A stretch of 64,000 nucleotides of DNA from Paenibacillus tritici (GTDB taxonomy: Bacteria > Bacillota > Bacilli > Paenibacillales > Paenibacillaceae): NCBI RefSeq assembly GCF_013204885.1, contig NZ_JABMKX010000001.1, forward strand, positions 601,284 through 665,283. The letters run 5' to 3'. Position 1 is the stretch's first letter, and the number at the start of each line of letters is the position of its first letter. Of the stretch, positions 17,759-26,339 are shown piece after piece. Position numbers and translations under genes: made by a program. A model generated the notes under the pieces. It did not search any database, was not told the DNA's origin, and worked only from the letters and a program-made list of their open reading frames with translations.

Positions 17759-17787
17759 TTGACAGAAGAAGAGGTCTGATCCATAAT
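17759..17787 (+). promoter_or_regulatory. sigma-A promoter before the binding-protein gene
   Basis: TTGACA (17759-17764), 17-nt spacer, CATAAT (17782-17787). It is a near-consensus promoter 48 nt before the GTG at 17835, so the transporter genes can be transcribed separately from the oxidase gene upstream. Confidence 0.7.
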
Positions 17788-17834
17788 ACAATCCATACTA
17801 AACATATATGATTTATAGGAAGGGTGGATCACAC

Positions 17835-19454
17835 GTGATTAAATTAAATGCTTCTAAGAGAAAAACAGCAGGGCTGAGCACACTCGCAGTATTGTTTGTT
17901 ATGCTGCTTGCCGGCTGCTCCGGGTCTGCTAATAATACGGATTCGAGTAAGGGCGTTCAAGTAAGTGCGAGCCCAGCCGCAACAGAAAGTGCAAGCACGG
18001 CAGAGCCAGCGTCTGGAGGCACGTTTGTCTATGGCCGCCCGGCTTCGGTGACCTCGTTTGATCTGCATAACCAGATTACGTCGAATAACGCATTTGCGAT
18101 TGATAAAGTGTTTGAATCGCTGGTTGCTTTTGACAGCAAGGGTGAAATTACAGATCAGCTTGCCCAGTCGCATACGATCAGCGAAGACGGGTTAACGTAT
18201 ACCTTCGTGCTGCGTGACGGGTTGAAATTCTCGAACGGTACGCCGGTCACAGCAGAAGATGCAGTGTTCTCTCTACAGCGTCATCTGAGCGTGGGAGGTC
18301 CGCTGGCCATCTCCGCCAAGGTGGATACCCTTAAGGCACAGGATGAGAAGACACTCGTAATTACGCTAAAAGAACCCTACACCCCGTTCATCTCGGAGCT
18401 GTCGAACTTCTCTAACGGCATCCTTCCGAATAACTTCGGCGGAGTGTCTGAAGAGGAATTCTTCAAGAAACCGGTGGGTACCGGCCCCTTCGTGATTGAA
18501 GCATGGGACCCGGCGGGCGATGTTACCTTCACTAAGAATACGAATTACTGGAAGGAAGGGAAGCCTTATATCGACAAGCTCGTATATAAGCTGATCCAGG
18601 ATGACAGCCAGGCCATTAACCAGCTTAAGGCTGGCGCAGTGGATGCGGTTGAAGCATTGTCCCTGCAGAATGCGGGGGAGATTAAGGATGGTACAGATAC
18701 CACGGTGGTCACGAACGGCAGTTGGGTTACTGAGCAGTTGTTCTTCAACACCCTGGATAAGCACTTCTCCGATGTGCATGTCCGCCGGGCACTGGCACTG
18801 GCGCTAGACCGTGACGGTCTGACCAAAGCCCTAACCTTCGGATACGCGCAGACCGCGAATTCCTTGCTGCCGCCAACGATCCCGTACAACGCCAATGATA
18901 CCCTTAAGGCGCTGAATTTTGATCCGGCGGCAGCCAAGGCAGAGCTGGCCAAATCCGCTTTTCCTAACGGATTCTCCACCAAGCTGCTAATCGCTTCCGG
19001 CAACAGTACAAGAGCGCAGGAGGCCCAGATCATCCAGGCCGCCGGACAGGCGATTGGAATCAAGATTGAGATTGAATCCATCGAGCTGGCCACCTTCCGC
19101 GAACGCTTCTTCGCTTATGATTTCGCAGCGATGCTGAACAGCGGGCAGGCGGACTCCCCGGAAGCGAACTCGATTCTGGCGTTCCAGACCGATCCGGAAG
19201 GCTTCAGCAAATCGTACTGGACGCATTACACGAATGCGGAGGTAACGAAGCTGTTATATGAAGGCCAGAAGACAGCCGACGGTGAAGAGCGGGCCGGGAT
19301 CTATTCCAAGCTGCTGCAGACGCTGGCGGATGAAGTGCCTTACCTTCCGCTGTACTACCCGGATATTCTGATCGGCGCCCGTTCTTCTGTAGACGGACTG
19401 GTTGTTCTGCCTAACGGCAGCCTCCGTCTGGAAGATGTCCGCACCCTCAAATGA
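17835..19454 (+). CDS. ABC importer substrate-binding lipoprotein (family 5, DppA/OppA-like)
   Basis: A 539-residue solute-binding lipoprotein. A signal peptide ends in the lipobox LLAGC (Cys about residue 27), followed by a Ser/Ala-rich linker. The mature part shows the family 5 pattern: GGTFVYGRPA, FDSLV-type segment FESLVAF, LRDGLKFSNGTPVTAEDAVFS and PYTPFISELSN. Such proteins capture peptides or other nitrogenous solutes outside the membrane. The GTG at 17835 follows GGAAGGGTGG. It is followed, with 4-nt overlap, by the permease genes. Ligand unknown; neighbours suggest a catabolisable amine or peptide-like compound. Confidence 0.88.
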   Translation: MIKLNASKRKTAGLSTLAVLFVMLLAGCSGSANNTDSSKGVQVSASPAATESASTAEPASGGTFVYGRPASVTSFDLHNQITSNNAFAIDKVFESLVAFDSKGEITDQLAQSHTISEDGLTYTFVLRDGLKFSNGTPVTAEDAVFSLQRHLSVGGPLAISAKVDTLKAQDEKTLVITLKEPYTPFISELSNFSNGILPNNFGGVSEEEFFKKPVGTGPFVIEAWDPAGDVTFTKNTNYWKEGKPYIDKLVYKLIQDDSQAINQLKAGAVDAVEALSLQNAGEIKDGTDTTVVTNGSWVTEQLFFNTLDKHFSDVHVRRALALALDRDGLTKALTFGYAQTANSLLPPTIPYNANDTLKALNFDPAAAKAELAKSAFPNGFSTKLLIASGNSTRAQEAQIIQAAGQAIGIKIEIESIELATFRERFFAYDFAAMLNSGQADSPEANSILAFQTDPEGFSKSYWTHYTNAEVTKLLYEGQKTADGEERAGIYSKLLQTLADEVPYLPLYYPDILIGARSSVDGLVVLPNGSLRLEDVRTLK

Positions 19455-20440
19455 TGAACTCCAAGCGGACCCTAACGGGTGCAGCTGGACACAATGGTTC
19501 TTACAAGTGGCTGATCCTGGCCCTTGTAAGAGCCTTAATTGTTATCCTCTGCGTAATGACGGCCGTTTTTTTTCTGATCCGAATTGTACCAGGTGATCCT
19601 GCCAAAATGATCCTCGGAGAATACAGTACGCCTGAAGCGCTGAAGAACATGCATCACACGCTGGGGCTGGATCTCTCGTTATGGGAGCAGTTCATCCGGT
19701 TTGTGAAGATGCTGTTCACTCAGGGAGATACCGGCAACTCGATTATTGTGGGCACATCGTCGCGTGAGCTGATTGTAGAGCGCGCACCCGTCACCTTGCT
19801 GCTGATTGGGATTGCCTCAATCTTGGCGATTGTTACCGCCCTCCTGCTGGCAACGGTTGCAGCCACCCACAAGGATAAGCTGCTGGATCACCTGATCCGT
19901 ATTATTCCTGCCATTACTCTCGGGATGCCGGTCTTCTGGGTTGGCATTCTTTTCATTCTGCTCTTCAGTGTCCGGCTCGGCTGGTTCCCGGTCGGCGGGA
20001 TTAGCGAAGGGGGGCTTGGCACGCTCCATAGTCTGGTGCTGCCAGCGGTAACGATTGCTTTTTCACAGATTCCTACGCTGGTCCGCTCGCTGCGTGCGCA
20101 GATGCTAGAGGTGCTGGAATCCGAATTTGTCGTCACACTAAGAGCCGCAGGAATCCCCTCCAGGGTGATCCTGTTCAAGCATGTCCTGCGGAATTCGGCG
20201 CTGCCGACGCTGATGCTGCTCGGAGTGAATATCTCTTATCTGATCGGGGGAACGCTCGTGGTGGAACAGGTCTTCGGCATCAAGGGTATCGGCAGTCTGC
20301 TGTTCACCTCCATCTCGAACCGGGATTTCCCGGTGATCCAGGGGATCGCGCTCTATTGTGCACTGGCTGTCGTGATCATCAGTCTGCTGATTGAAATTAT
20401 CTCCGGGTGGCTCGATCCCAGAACGAAGGAGAACCAATGA
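19451..20440 (+). CDS. ABC importer permease (DppB-like)
   Basis: A 329-residue membrane protein with the type I permease architecture of DppB/OppB: an N-terminal helix, FFLIRIVPGDPAKMILGE, and a cytoplasmic EAA loop around VTLRAAGIPSRVILFKHVL. GGTLVVEQVFGIKGIGSLL is the conserved C-terminal motif. It overlaps the binding-protein stop by 4 nt and the next permease by 4 nt. A second in-frame ATG three bases on could be the true start. Confidence 0.88.
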   Translation: MMNSKRTLTGAAGHNGSYKWLILALVRALIVILCVMTAVFFLIRIVPGDPAKMILGEYSTPEALKNMHHTLGLDLSLWEQFIRFVKMLFTQGDTGNSIIVGTSSRELIVERAPVTLLLIGIASILAIVTALLLATVAATHKDKLLDHLIRIIPAITLGMPVFWVGILFILLFSVRLGWFPVGGISEGGLGTLHSLVLPAVTIAFSQIPTLVRSLRAQMLEVLESEFVVTLRAAGIPSRVILFKHVLRNSALPTLMLLGVNISYLIGGTLVVEQVFGIKGIGSLLFTSISNRDFPVIQGIALYCALAVVIISLLIEIISGWLDPRTKENQ

Positions 20441-21306
20441 ATACTACTACCCATCTAGATCCATCGTTGCCGGAATCGGGGAAGACGCTAAGCACACTCA
20501 GACAGATAGGGAAGACCCCCTCACTGCTGATCGGGATCATCATGTTCGCCATCCTTATTCTGCTGGCCTTGTTCATTCCTTACTTAAGTCCTTACCAGCC
20601 GTCGGAGCAGAATCTGAGCGCATTCCTGCAGCCGCCATCCTCTGCCCACTGGCTTGGAACCGACCAGCTTGGCCGGGATTTGTTCACCAGACTGCTGTAT
20701 GCCGCCCGGACCGATCTGACGATCATGATTCTGGCCGAGATCATCCCGTTCTGCACGGGAGTCATGCTGGGAATGATCTCAGGATATTACGGCAAATGGA
20801 CCGATAGAATCATTTCGCTGATCACAGACACTTTCATTGCCTTTCCCTTCTATCTGATCGTCATTATCGTGGCCTTCGCCAGCGGTGCCGGGGAGCGGGG
20901 AATATACATCACCTTCATCCTTGTAGGCTGGATTGTGTTCGCCCGTGTGGTCAGAGGTCTCAGCGCTTCCTTCCGCAAGCAGGAGTGGATCGCATCCGCC
21001 CAGACGCTGGGTCTGCCCGGTATCCGCATTATTCTGCGCCATCTCCTGCCTAATGTATTGCCGCAAGCCGTTGTTGTGCTGATGACGGATATGATCGGCC
21101 TCCTGGTAGCCATTGTTACGCTGGGTTATCTGGGGATCGGGATTGCTCCGCCGACACCGGACTGGGGGACGATGATCTCCGATGGACAACCGTTCATTAC
21201 CACAGCCTGGTGGCTGTCGGCGGTTCCGGGCTTCGCGGTGGTGTATACGGGAATTGCGCTGTCTCTTCTGGGAGATGGCCTGGCTGATATCTGGAGGAAA
21301 AAATAA
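20437..21306 (+). CDS. ABC importer permease (DppC-like)
   Basis: A 289-residue membrane protein. It has the DppC/OppC features: SAHWLGTDQLGRDLFTRLLY after the first helix, then the EAA-loop region and LGYLGIGIAPPTPDWGTMIS near the end. ATG 20437 overlaps the previous stop (ATGA), with AAGGAGA upstream. It pairs with the preceding permease to form the channel of the importer. Confidence 0.88.
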   Translation: MNTTTHLDPSLPESGKTLSTLRQIGKTPSLLIGIIMFAILILLALFIPYLSPYQPSEQNLSAFLQPPSSAHWLGTDQLGRDLFTRLLYAARTDLTIMILAEIIPFCTGVMLGMISGYYGKWTDRIISLITDTFIAFPFYLIVIIVAFASGAGERGIYITFILVGWIVFARVVRGLSASFRKQEWIASAQTLGLPGIRIILRHLLPNVLPQAVVVLMTDMIGLLVAIVTLGYLGIGIAPPTPDWGTMISDGQPFITTAWWLSAVPGFAVVYTGIALSLLGDGLADIWRKK

Positions 21307-22070
21307 TGACTACACAGCCCATACTGGAAGTAGAATCGCTGACACTCGCCGCCAAGTCGCAAGAGAAACTCGTTCATAATATAAGCTTCTCGCTGGAACG
21401 CGGAGAGAGCCTGGGTCTTGTAGGCGAATCCGGTTCCGGCAAATCGCTGACCCTGCGGGCGATTCTCGGCCTCCTGCCGCGCGGAGTGGAGCAGACTGGC
21501 GGGACGATCCGCAGTAAGGTGAGCAGCAGCATGGTGTTCCAGGACCCCAGAGGTGCGCTCGATCCGCTCTGCCCGGTAGTGAAGCAACTGACAGAGGTCG
21601 TATATTATAGACAAAAGACTACTCACAAGGCCGCGCGGACCATTGCCCTGGAGCTGCTCGAACGGCTGGGTCTTCCAGATTCGCTGAGAACCAAAGACCG
21701 TTATCCGGGCCAGCTCTCCGGCGGCCAGTGCCAGCGGGTGGTCATTGCTATGGCGCTGGCCTGCAAGCCGGGCATTCTGCTCTGCGATGAGCCGACAACG
21801 GCGCTGGATGTGACCGTTCAACAACAGATTATGGATACGATAACCAGTCTGCAGCGGGAGCTGGGCTTCGCCATGGTCTTCGTCACCCACAACCTGGCGA
21901 TTGCGGCCAATCTGTGCTCCCGGCTGGTGGTCATGAAGCAGGGCCGGATGATAGAGCATGGGGAGACACACCGTCTGCTGAGGCAGCCTGCCGAAGCTTA
22001 TACACAGATGTTAATCGACTCGGTGCTTCCCCTGCCGGAGCTTGAAGGAGGCAGAACCTCATGGAACTAG
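21306..22070 (+). CDS. ABC importer ATPase (DppD-like)
   Basis: A 254-residue nucleotide-binding subunit: Walker A GESGSGKS, Q-loop in SSMVFQDPRGALDP, signature LSGGQCQR, Walker B ILLCDEPTTALD, H-loop FVTHN. It lacks the long oligopeptide C-terminal extension, so it is shorter than typical DppD. It overlaps the previous gene by one base and the next gene by 10 nt. Confidence 0.88.
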   Translation: MTTQPILEVESLTLAAKSQEKLVHNISFSLERGESLGLVGESGSGKSLTLRAILGLLPRGVEQTGGTIRSKVSSSMVFQDPRGALDPLCPVVKQLTEVVYYRQKTTHKAARTIALELLERLGLPDSLRTKDRYPGQLSGGQCQRVVIAMALACKPGILLCDEPTTALDVTVQQQIMDTITSLQRELGFAMVFVTHNLAIAANLCSRLVVMKQGRMIEHGETHRLLRQPAEAYTQMLIDSVLPLPELEGGRTSWN

Positions 22071-22810
22071 CGTTACAGGTGCAGGATCTAACCGTCCGTT
22101 ACGGCGGATTCACCGCACTAGATCATATACGGCTGGAGCTTGAGCAGCATACTACACTGGGACTGGTCGGAGAGTCAGGGTCAGGGAAGTCCACACTGGC
22201 CCGGGTTATCGCCGGATTAATTGCTCCCGACGAGGGACAGATTCTGCTCGGTTCAGAGGAATTACGCAAGAAGCGGAGCAAGGAGCAGCACAAGCAGATC
22301 CAGATGATCTTCCAGAACCCGGATGCCTCGCTGAATCCCCGGCATACGGTCCGGCAGATCCTGGCTGAAGCGCTGCTGTTCCACCGGATTGTAGACCGTT
22401 CGCAGGTCGGGCGCAGAAGTACAGAGCTGCTTGACCGGGTTCAACTGGAAGCGAGATCACTGGACAAATATCCGCATGAATTCTCCGGCGGCCAGCGTCA
22501 GCGGATTGCGATTGCCCGCGCCCTTAGTGTGGAGCCCAGCCTGCTGATCGCGGATGAACCCACAAGCGCGCTGGATGTATCTGTGCAGCGGAGTGTGCTG
22601 GAGCTGTTCCATACCCTCCGGACAGAGCTTCATCTTACCATGCTGTTCATCTCCCACGATCTGGGGGTTATTCATGCCGTCAGCGATACGGTTGCCGTCA
22701 TGCGTCAGGGGAAGCTGGTAGAGGTGAATACCAAGGATGAATTCTTCATTCGTCCCAAGCACGAATACAGCCGTGAGCTGTTGTCTGCGGTTCCGAAGAT
22801 GCCGCGTTAA
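22061..22810 (+). CDS. ABC importer ATPase (DppF-like)
   Basis: A 249-residue nucleotide-binding subunit: Walker A GESGSGKST, Q-loop MIFQNPDASLNPRHT, signature FSGGQRQR, Walker B LLIADEPTSALD, H-loop FISHDLGV. With the preceding ATPase it completes a two-ATPase, two-permease, one-binding-protein importer. It overlaps its neighbour by 10 nt and is followed after 24 nt by the aminotransferase. Confidence 0.88.
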   Translation: MELALQVQDLTVRYGGFTALDHIRLELEQHTTLGLVGESGSGKSTLARVIAGLIAPDEGQILLGSEELRKKRSKEQHKQIQMIFQNPDASLNPRHTVRQILAEALLFHRIVDRSQVGRRSTELLDRVQLEARSLDKYPHEFSGGQRQRIAIARALSVEPSLLIADEPTSALDVSVQRSVLELFHTLRTELHLTMLFISHDLGVIHAVSDTVAVMRQGKLVEVNTKDEFFIRPKHEYSRELLSAVPKMPR

Positions 22811-22834
22811 AATTCATACCATCAGGAGGTCTAT

Positions 22835-23899
22835 ATGAACCGCAAATATACAGGATTTGTACCGTTGTCATTATCTGAGCTGGACACGTTAACGCAAGAG
22901 CTGTCCCGTCTCTTGGGGACACAGCATCCTCCGGTGATCATTCCGGGTGAGGCGATCATAGGCATTGAGGCGGTAGCTGCGGGGATCGCGGCCCCTGGCC
23001 GGACGATTCTGAACATCGTGACCGGCCCTTACGGCAGCTTGTTTGGAGAGTGGCTGGAGCGCGGCGGGGCAACCGTTGCGCAAGTGAAGGTTCCTTTTGA
23101 CCAGGTAGTTACAGTGGAGGAGGTTGCTGCTGCGATTGAACGTTACCAGCCGGTTGCGCTGTCCTTCGTTCAAGCGGAAGTTGTTACAGGCGGCTCTAAT
23201 CCTGCGGAGGAGATCTTCAAGCTGGCGCGCAGACATCACCTGATTACCGTAACCGATTCGGTCTCGGCAGTCGGGGGAGAAGCGCTGAACGTAGATGAGT
23301 GGGAAGTGGACTTTGCCGTAATTGGTGCACAAAAAGCGCTCGCCGGACCCAACGGGGTCAGTGCAGTCAGTATTTCACCCCGCGGCTGGGCCTTCCTGGA
23401 ATCGAATGAGCGGGCCCCCCGTAATTCCATTCTGTCTTTGCTGGATATCAAGCCGTCCCCGGATGGTACAGCGCCGCTTCGCGTCCCGCCGAATATTCCG
23501 GTACTCGAGGCCAGAGCGCTAATTGAAGCCCTGGAAGCTGTTGCCGAAGAGGGGCTGTCTCAGGTGATTAAGCGTCATGAACGGGCAGCCGCTTCTGCCA
23601 TAGCCGGTATCTCGGAGCTGGGGCTGGAAGCGTGGCAGAAGGACAGCCGGCATTATTCCACGCTGACTACTACAGTACGGATTAACGACGAACAGCTTCT
23701 GCTGATCAAGCAGCCTATGGGGATCGTGGCTCCAGGTGACGGGGAATTGTTCGGCCAATTGCTGCGGATCAATCATTTCGGCACGAATGCCAGCCGTGAC
23801 AGTGTTGAATCTGCGGTGCAGACGCTTGCCAGACTGCTGAAGCAGGACGCGGGACAGGCCGTGCAGGCCGTCCGCCAGGTTTGGAGTGATGCGGAATGA
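22835..23899 (+). CDS. class V PLP-dependent aminotransferase
   Basis: A 354-residue PLP enzyme of the alanine-glyoxylate/serine-pyruvate/PhnW group. Features are NIVTGPYGSLFGEWL (cofactor phosphate region), TDSVSAVGGEAL with the PLP-ring Asp, and AVIGAQKALAGPNG with the Schiff-base Lys about 167. AGGAGG precedes the ATG. It overlaps the next gene by 4 nt. It may transaminate the product released by the FAD oxidase or amidohydrolase; glyoxylate or pyruvate as acceptor would be typical. It could also be a lyase/desulfurase-like member, so the exact reaction is open. Confidence 0.82.
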   Translation: MNRKYTGFVPLSLSELDTLTQELSRLLGTQHPPVIIPGEAIIGIEAVAAGIAAPGRTILNIVTGPYGSLFGEWLERGGATVAQVKVPFDQVVTVEEVAAAIERYQPVALSFVQAEVVTGGSNPAEEIFKLARRHHLITVTDSVSAVGGEALNVDEWEVDFAVIGAQKALAGPNGVSAVSISPRGWAFLESNERAPRNSILSLLDIKPSPDGTAPLRVPPNIPVLEARALIEALEAVAEEGLSQVIKRHERAAASAIAGISELGLEAWQKDSRHYSTLTTTVRINDEQLLLIKQPMGIVAPGDGELFGQLLRINHFGTNASRDSVESAVQTLARLLKQDAGQAVQAVRQVWSDAE

Positions 23900-25047
23900 T
23901 CCTCAAGCAGCCTCAGTTCCAGGCCTATAGCGGAATTCATATTGCAGGTATCGAGGAGAAGCGGTTCGATATCGAGCTGACGAACGGGCGGTTCACGAAG
24001 GTGGCTGAATCGGTCCCGCAGCAGGGAGAAGCGGAGGCACCCCAGCAGCAGCTATGGATCAGCCCAGGCATTCTGGATCTGCATACCCATCTCGCTTGGA
24101 CCGATTTCGACCATGCGGACCAGCTCCGCAGAGACAGCCGCGAGATTGAGGGGATGCAGGCGGAAGCTTTTGCCGCTACCTTGCGGACTGGCGTAACTAC
24201 GGCCCGCGACGCCGGCGGCATTCTGCCTGCTACGATCCGGCATATCGTGAAGTATTATCAGCAGCCGCTGCGCGTGCAGACCAGTAGTGACATGCTGGGC
24301 ACAGCGGATGCCAAGGGGATTAAGCATCTGGAGCAGCGTCTGAACGAGATCTACGCTACCGGAGCAGGCTGGGTCAAAATCATGGCCACCGGCGGCTTGG
24401 GCGCCCCCACCGAGAAGGTAACGGAGCCGAACTTCTCCGAAGCAGAATTCGGCTTCATCGTCCGCCATGCCCACGCCAACCAGAAGAAGGTCCTGGTACA
24501 TACCTGGGGCGGTGTGACGATTGACTGGTCCATCCAGGCCGGGGTGGATTCCATCGAGCATGGGATGTTTCTGACCCGGGATCAGTCCGGAAGACTGGCC
24601 GAGTCCGGCGTGGCTTACGTGCCGACGGCTTCCATCTACCGGATCGCTGCCGATCCCAAGGGAGTGCTGGCGCTGAATCCGGTCATCTGTGACCGGGCAG
24701 CCCGGGCTGCTGATGCCCATGCAACAGCTATAGGGTATGCCAGACAGGCAGGGGTACGCCTTGGATTCGGCACGGATTATGCTACGCCTGCGCTGCATGG
24801 CTATAACCTGCAGGAATTCGACACGCTGCTGGATTACGGCCTGAGCCGGGCGGAAGCCTGGCGCTCAGCTACCCGGGACGCCGCCGCGATTCTCGGAAGC
24901 GGACATGAGCTGGGGCAGATTGCCGAAGGCTATATAGCCGATGCCGTAATCTACGCAGCCGATCCGTATCAGGCCAAGAACGCCGACCAGCTTCGTACAA
25001 GCATTGTTACGGTTATTACCGGAGCGCAGGAAGCGGATCTGATGTAG
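23896..25047 (+). CDS. imidazolonepropionase-like amidohydrolase
   Basis: A 383-residue metal-dependent hydrolase of the amidohydrolase superfamily. In order: GILDLHTHLAW (HxH), TTARDAGG, VKIMATGGLG (metal-bridging Lys), VLVHTWGG, IEHGMFL and FGTDYATPALHG (final Asp). This layout matches imidazolonepropionase and Xaa-Pro/arginine-carboxypeptidase-like members, which open cyclic amides or cleave N-acyl amino acids. It overlaps the aminotransferase gene by 4 nt and ends the cluster. Hydrolysis of an imported cyclic or N-acylated compound would fit the context. Confidence 0.82.
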   Translation: MILKQPQFQAYSGIHIAGIEEKRFDIELTNGRFTKVAESVPQQGEAEAPQQQLWISPGILDLHTHLAWTDFDHADQLRRDSREIEGMQAEAFAATLRTGVTTARDAGGILPATIRHIVKYYQQPLRVQTSSDMLGTADAKGIKHLEQRLNEIYATGAGWVKIMATGGLGAPTEKVTEPNFSEAEFGFIVRHAHANQKKVLVHTWGGVTIDWSIQAGVDSIEHGMFLTRDQSGRLAESGVAYVPTASIYRIAADPKGVLALNPVICDRAARAADAHATAIGYARQAGVRLGFGTDYATPALHGYNLQEFDTLLDYGLSRAEAWRSATRDAAAILGSGHELGQIAEGYIADAVIYAADPYQAKNADQLRTSIVTVITGAQEADLM

Positions 25048-25122
25048 CGGAGGGAGTCACGGGCTGAAATTGCTATTTATGTGGACAGATCTGCAATGGA
25101 TGAATCGGCCAGATAATAACCC

Positions 25123-25153
25123 TTGACTTGGAACGCATTTCATAGCTTATAGT
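25123..25153 (+). promoter_or_regulatory. candidate sigma-A promoter for the HAD gene
   Basis: TTGACT (25123-25128), then TTATAG/TATAGT around 25147-25153 at 18-19 nt spacing, 35 nt before the ATG. Confidence 0.5.
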
Positions 25154-25187
25154 TCAGTGGAACCATAACCAAGGGGGAGAGACATTC

Positions 25188-26042
25188 ATGAACCAGCAGA
25201 ATAATAGAAAAATTGTCTTCATAGATATTGACGGAACGCTTCTCATGGAGAACGGGATCATCCCGGAATCGGCAATCCAGGCGTGCAGGCAGGCACGGAA
25301 GAACGGGCATTTGCTGTACTTGTGCACAGGCCGCTCCAAGGCTGAGATCTATGATTACATCTGGGACATCGGCTTCGACGGGTTGATTGGAGCGGCAGGC
25401 GGATATGTTGAGAACGGGAATGAGATGCTTTACCATAAAAAAGTGACCCCGGAGGATGCCAGGCATCTGGTGGATTACTTCAACGCCAACGGGGTGGATT
25501 TCATTCTGGAGTCCAATACTGCCCTCCACGGAAGCCGGAATTTGCAGCCCCATCTGGAACGCAGAATCTATGGCGATCTGCTGAATGATCCTGAGGCGCA
25601 GGAGAGAAAGCGGCTGTCACCGCATCCTTATATCGCTACGCTCACTTATGGAGACGAAGAATTATATTTGGATGACGTTAACAAAATTTGTTTTCTGGAG
25701 AGCAGCCTGCCCTTTCACCAGATCCAGGAGGAATTGCAGGACCGGTTCACGGCGATTCAGTGCTCCATCCCTATCTTCGGTGAGCATAGCGGGGAGCTGA
25801 TGATGCCGGGTATCCATAAGGCCTCGGCCATTGCTGATGTACTGAACCATTTGAATATTCCCCGTGAACACAGCATGGCCATCGGGGATGGACTTAATGA
25901 TATGGAGATGCTGGAATATGTGCAGGTGGGGGTGGCCATGGGCAACGCCAGGGAGCCGCTCAAATTCATTGCCGATGAGATCACAGACAATATCGAGGAC
26001 GACGGACTGTATAACTGCTTCCGAAAGCATGGAATGATCTAA
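25188..26042 (+). CDS. HAD-superfamily phosphatase, Cof subfamily
   Basis: A 284-residue cytosolic hydrolase. HAD motif I is FIDIDGTLL (nucleophile and acid Asp), motif II is LCTGRS, and motif IV is AIGDGLNDMEML, with a Cof-type (C2B) cap between. Such enzymes dephosphorylate sugar phosphates, FMN or similar small metabolites. GGGGGAGA lies upstream of the ATG and a promoter precedes it. It is monocistronic. Confidence 0.85.
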   Translation: MNQQNNRKIVFIDIDGTLLMENGIIPESAIQACRQARKNGHLLYLCTGRSKAEIYDYIWDIGFDGLIGAAGGYVENGNEMLYHKKVTPEDARHLVDYFNANGVDFILESNTALHGSRNLQPHLERRIYGDLLNDPEAQERKRLSPHPYIATLTYGDEELYLDDVNKICFLESSLPFHQIQEELQDRFTAIQCSIPIFGEHSGELMMPGIHKASAIADVLNHLNIPREHSMAIGDGLNDMEMLEYVQVGVAMGNAREPLKFIADEITDNIEDDGLYNCFRKHGMI

Positions 26043-26049
26043 CCCGAAG

Positions 26050-26078
26050 TTGATATCCGGGAAGACTCATGTTAAAAT
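26050..26078 (+). promoter_or_regulatory. promoter of the ABC-F gene
   Basis: TTGATA (26050-26055), exactly 17 nt, TAAAAT (26073-26078). It would start a transcript near 26085, giving a 5' leader of about 255 nt before the ABC-F start codon at 26340. Confidence 0.75.
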
Positions 26079-26084
26079 GCTGGT

Positions 26085-26339
26085 AACTAAAGCGATTGGA
26101 GTTGAAGAGTATCGTGCGGAAATTTCTTGCGTAATGTGAACAATAAAAGAGCGTTATTTGTGGCGCGCGTTTTATGGTTTATATGCAAGAAGGGTCTGCA
26201 TCTTTTCACTCAATCCAAATATCCTTATTCAGGTCTCTCCGGGTGCAAGTCTGTCCGGGGCTGAATTTGCTGTATTTATTTGAGCTGTAAGAAGATCCCC
26301 TTCTTGCAGCTTTTATTATTTGGTACAGGAGGATATTGT
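26085..26339 (+). promoter_or_regulatory. attenuator leader of the ABC-F resistance gene
   Basis: The leader ends in a terminator hairpin (26283-26321). TGCAAGAAGGG at 26184-26194 is perfectly complementary over 11 bases to CCCTTCTTGCA at 26298-26308, the 3' arm of that terminator, so it can form an anti-terminator. The upstream segment can also fold locally (ATGCA/TGCAT). Two possible leader peptides are present: GTG 26114-TAA 26134 (six codons, GAAGAG upstream), and ATG 26174-TAA 26290 (38 codons), whose stop lies inside the terminator stem. Ribosome stalling on such a uORF is the known way ABC-F genes sense ribosome-targeting antibiotics. Which uORF is used is inference. Confidence 0.7.
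26283..26321 (+). terminator. leader terminator upstream of the ABC-F gene
   Basis: AGCTGTAAGAAG pairs with CTTCTTGCAGCT (12-13 bp, one G-U pair) around ATCCC, followed by TTTTATTATTT. It lies only a few bases before the AGGAGG ribosome site, so it must be read through for the coding region to be transcribed. Confidence 0.85.
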
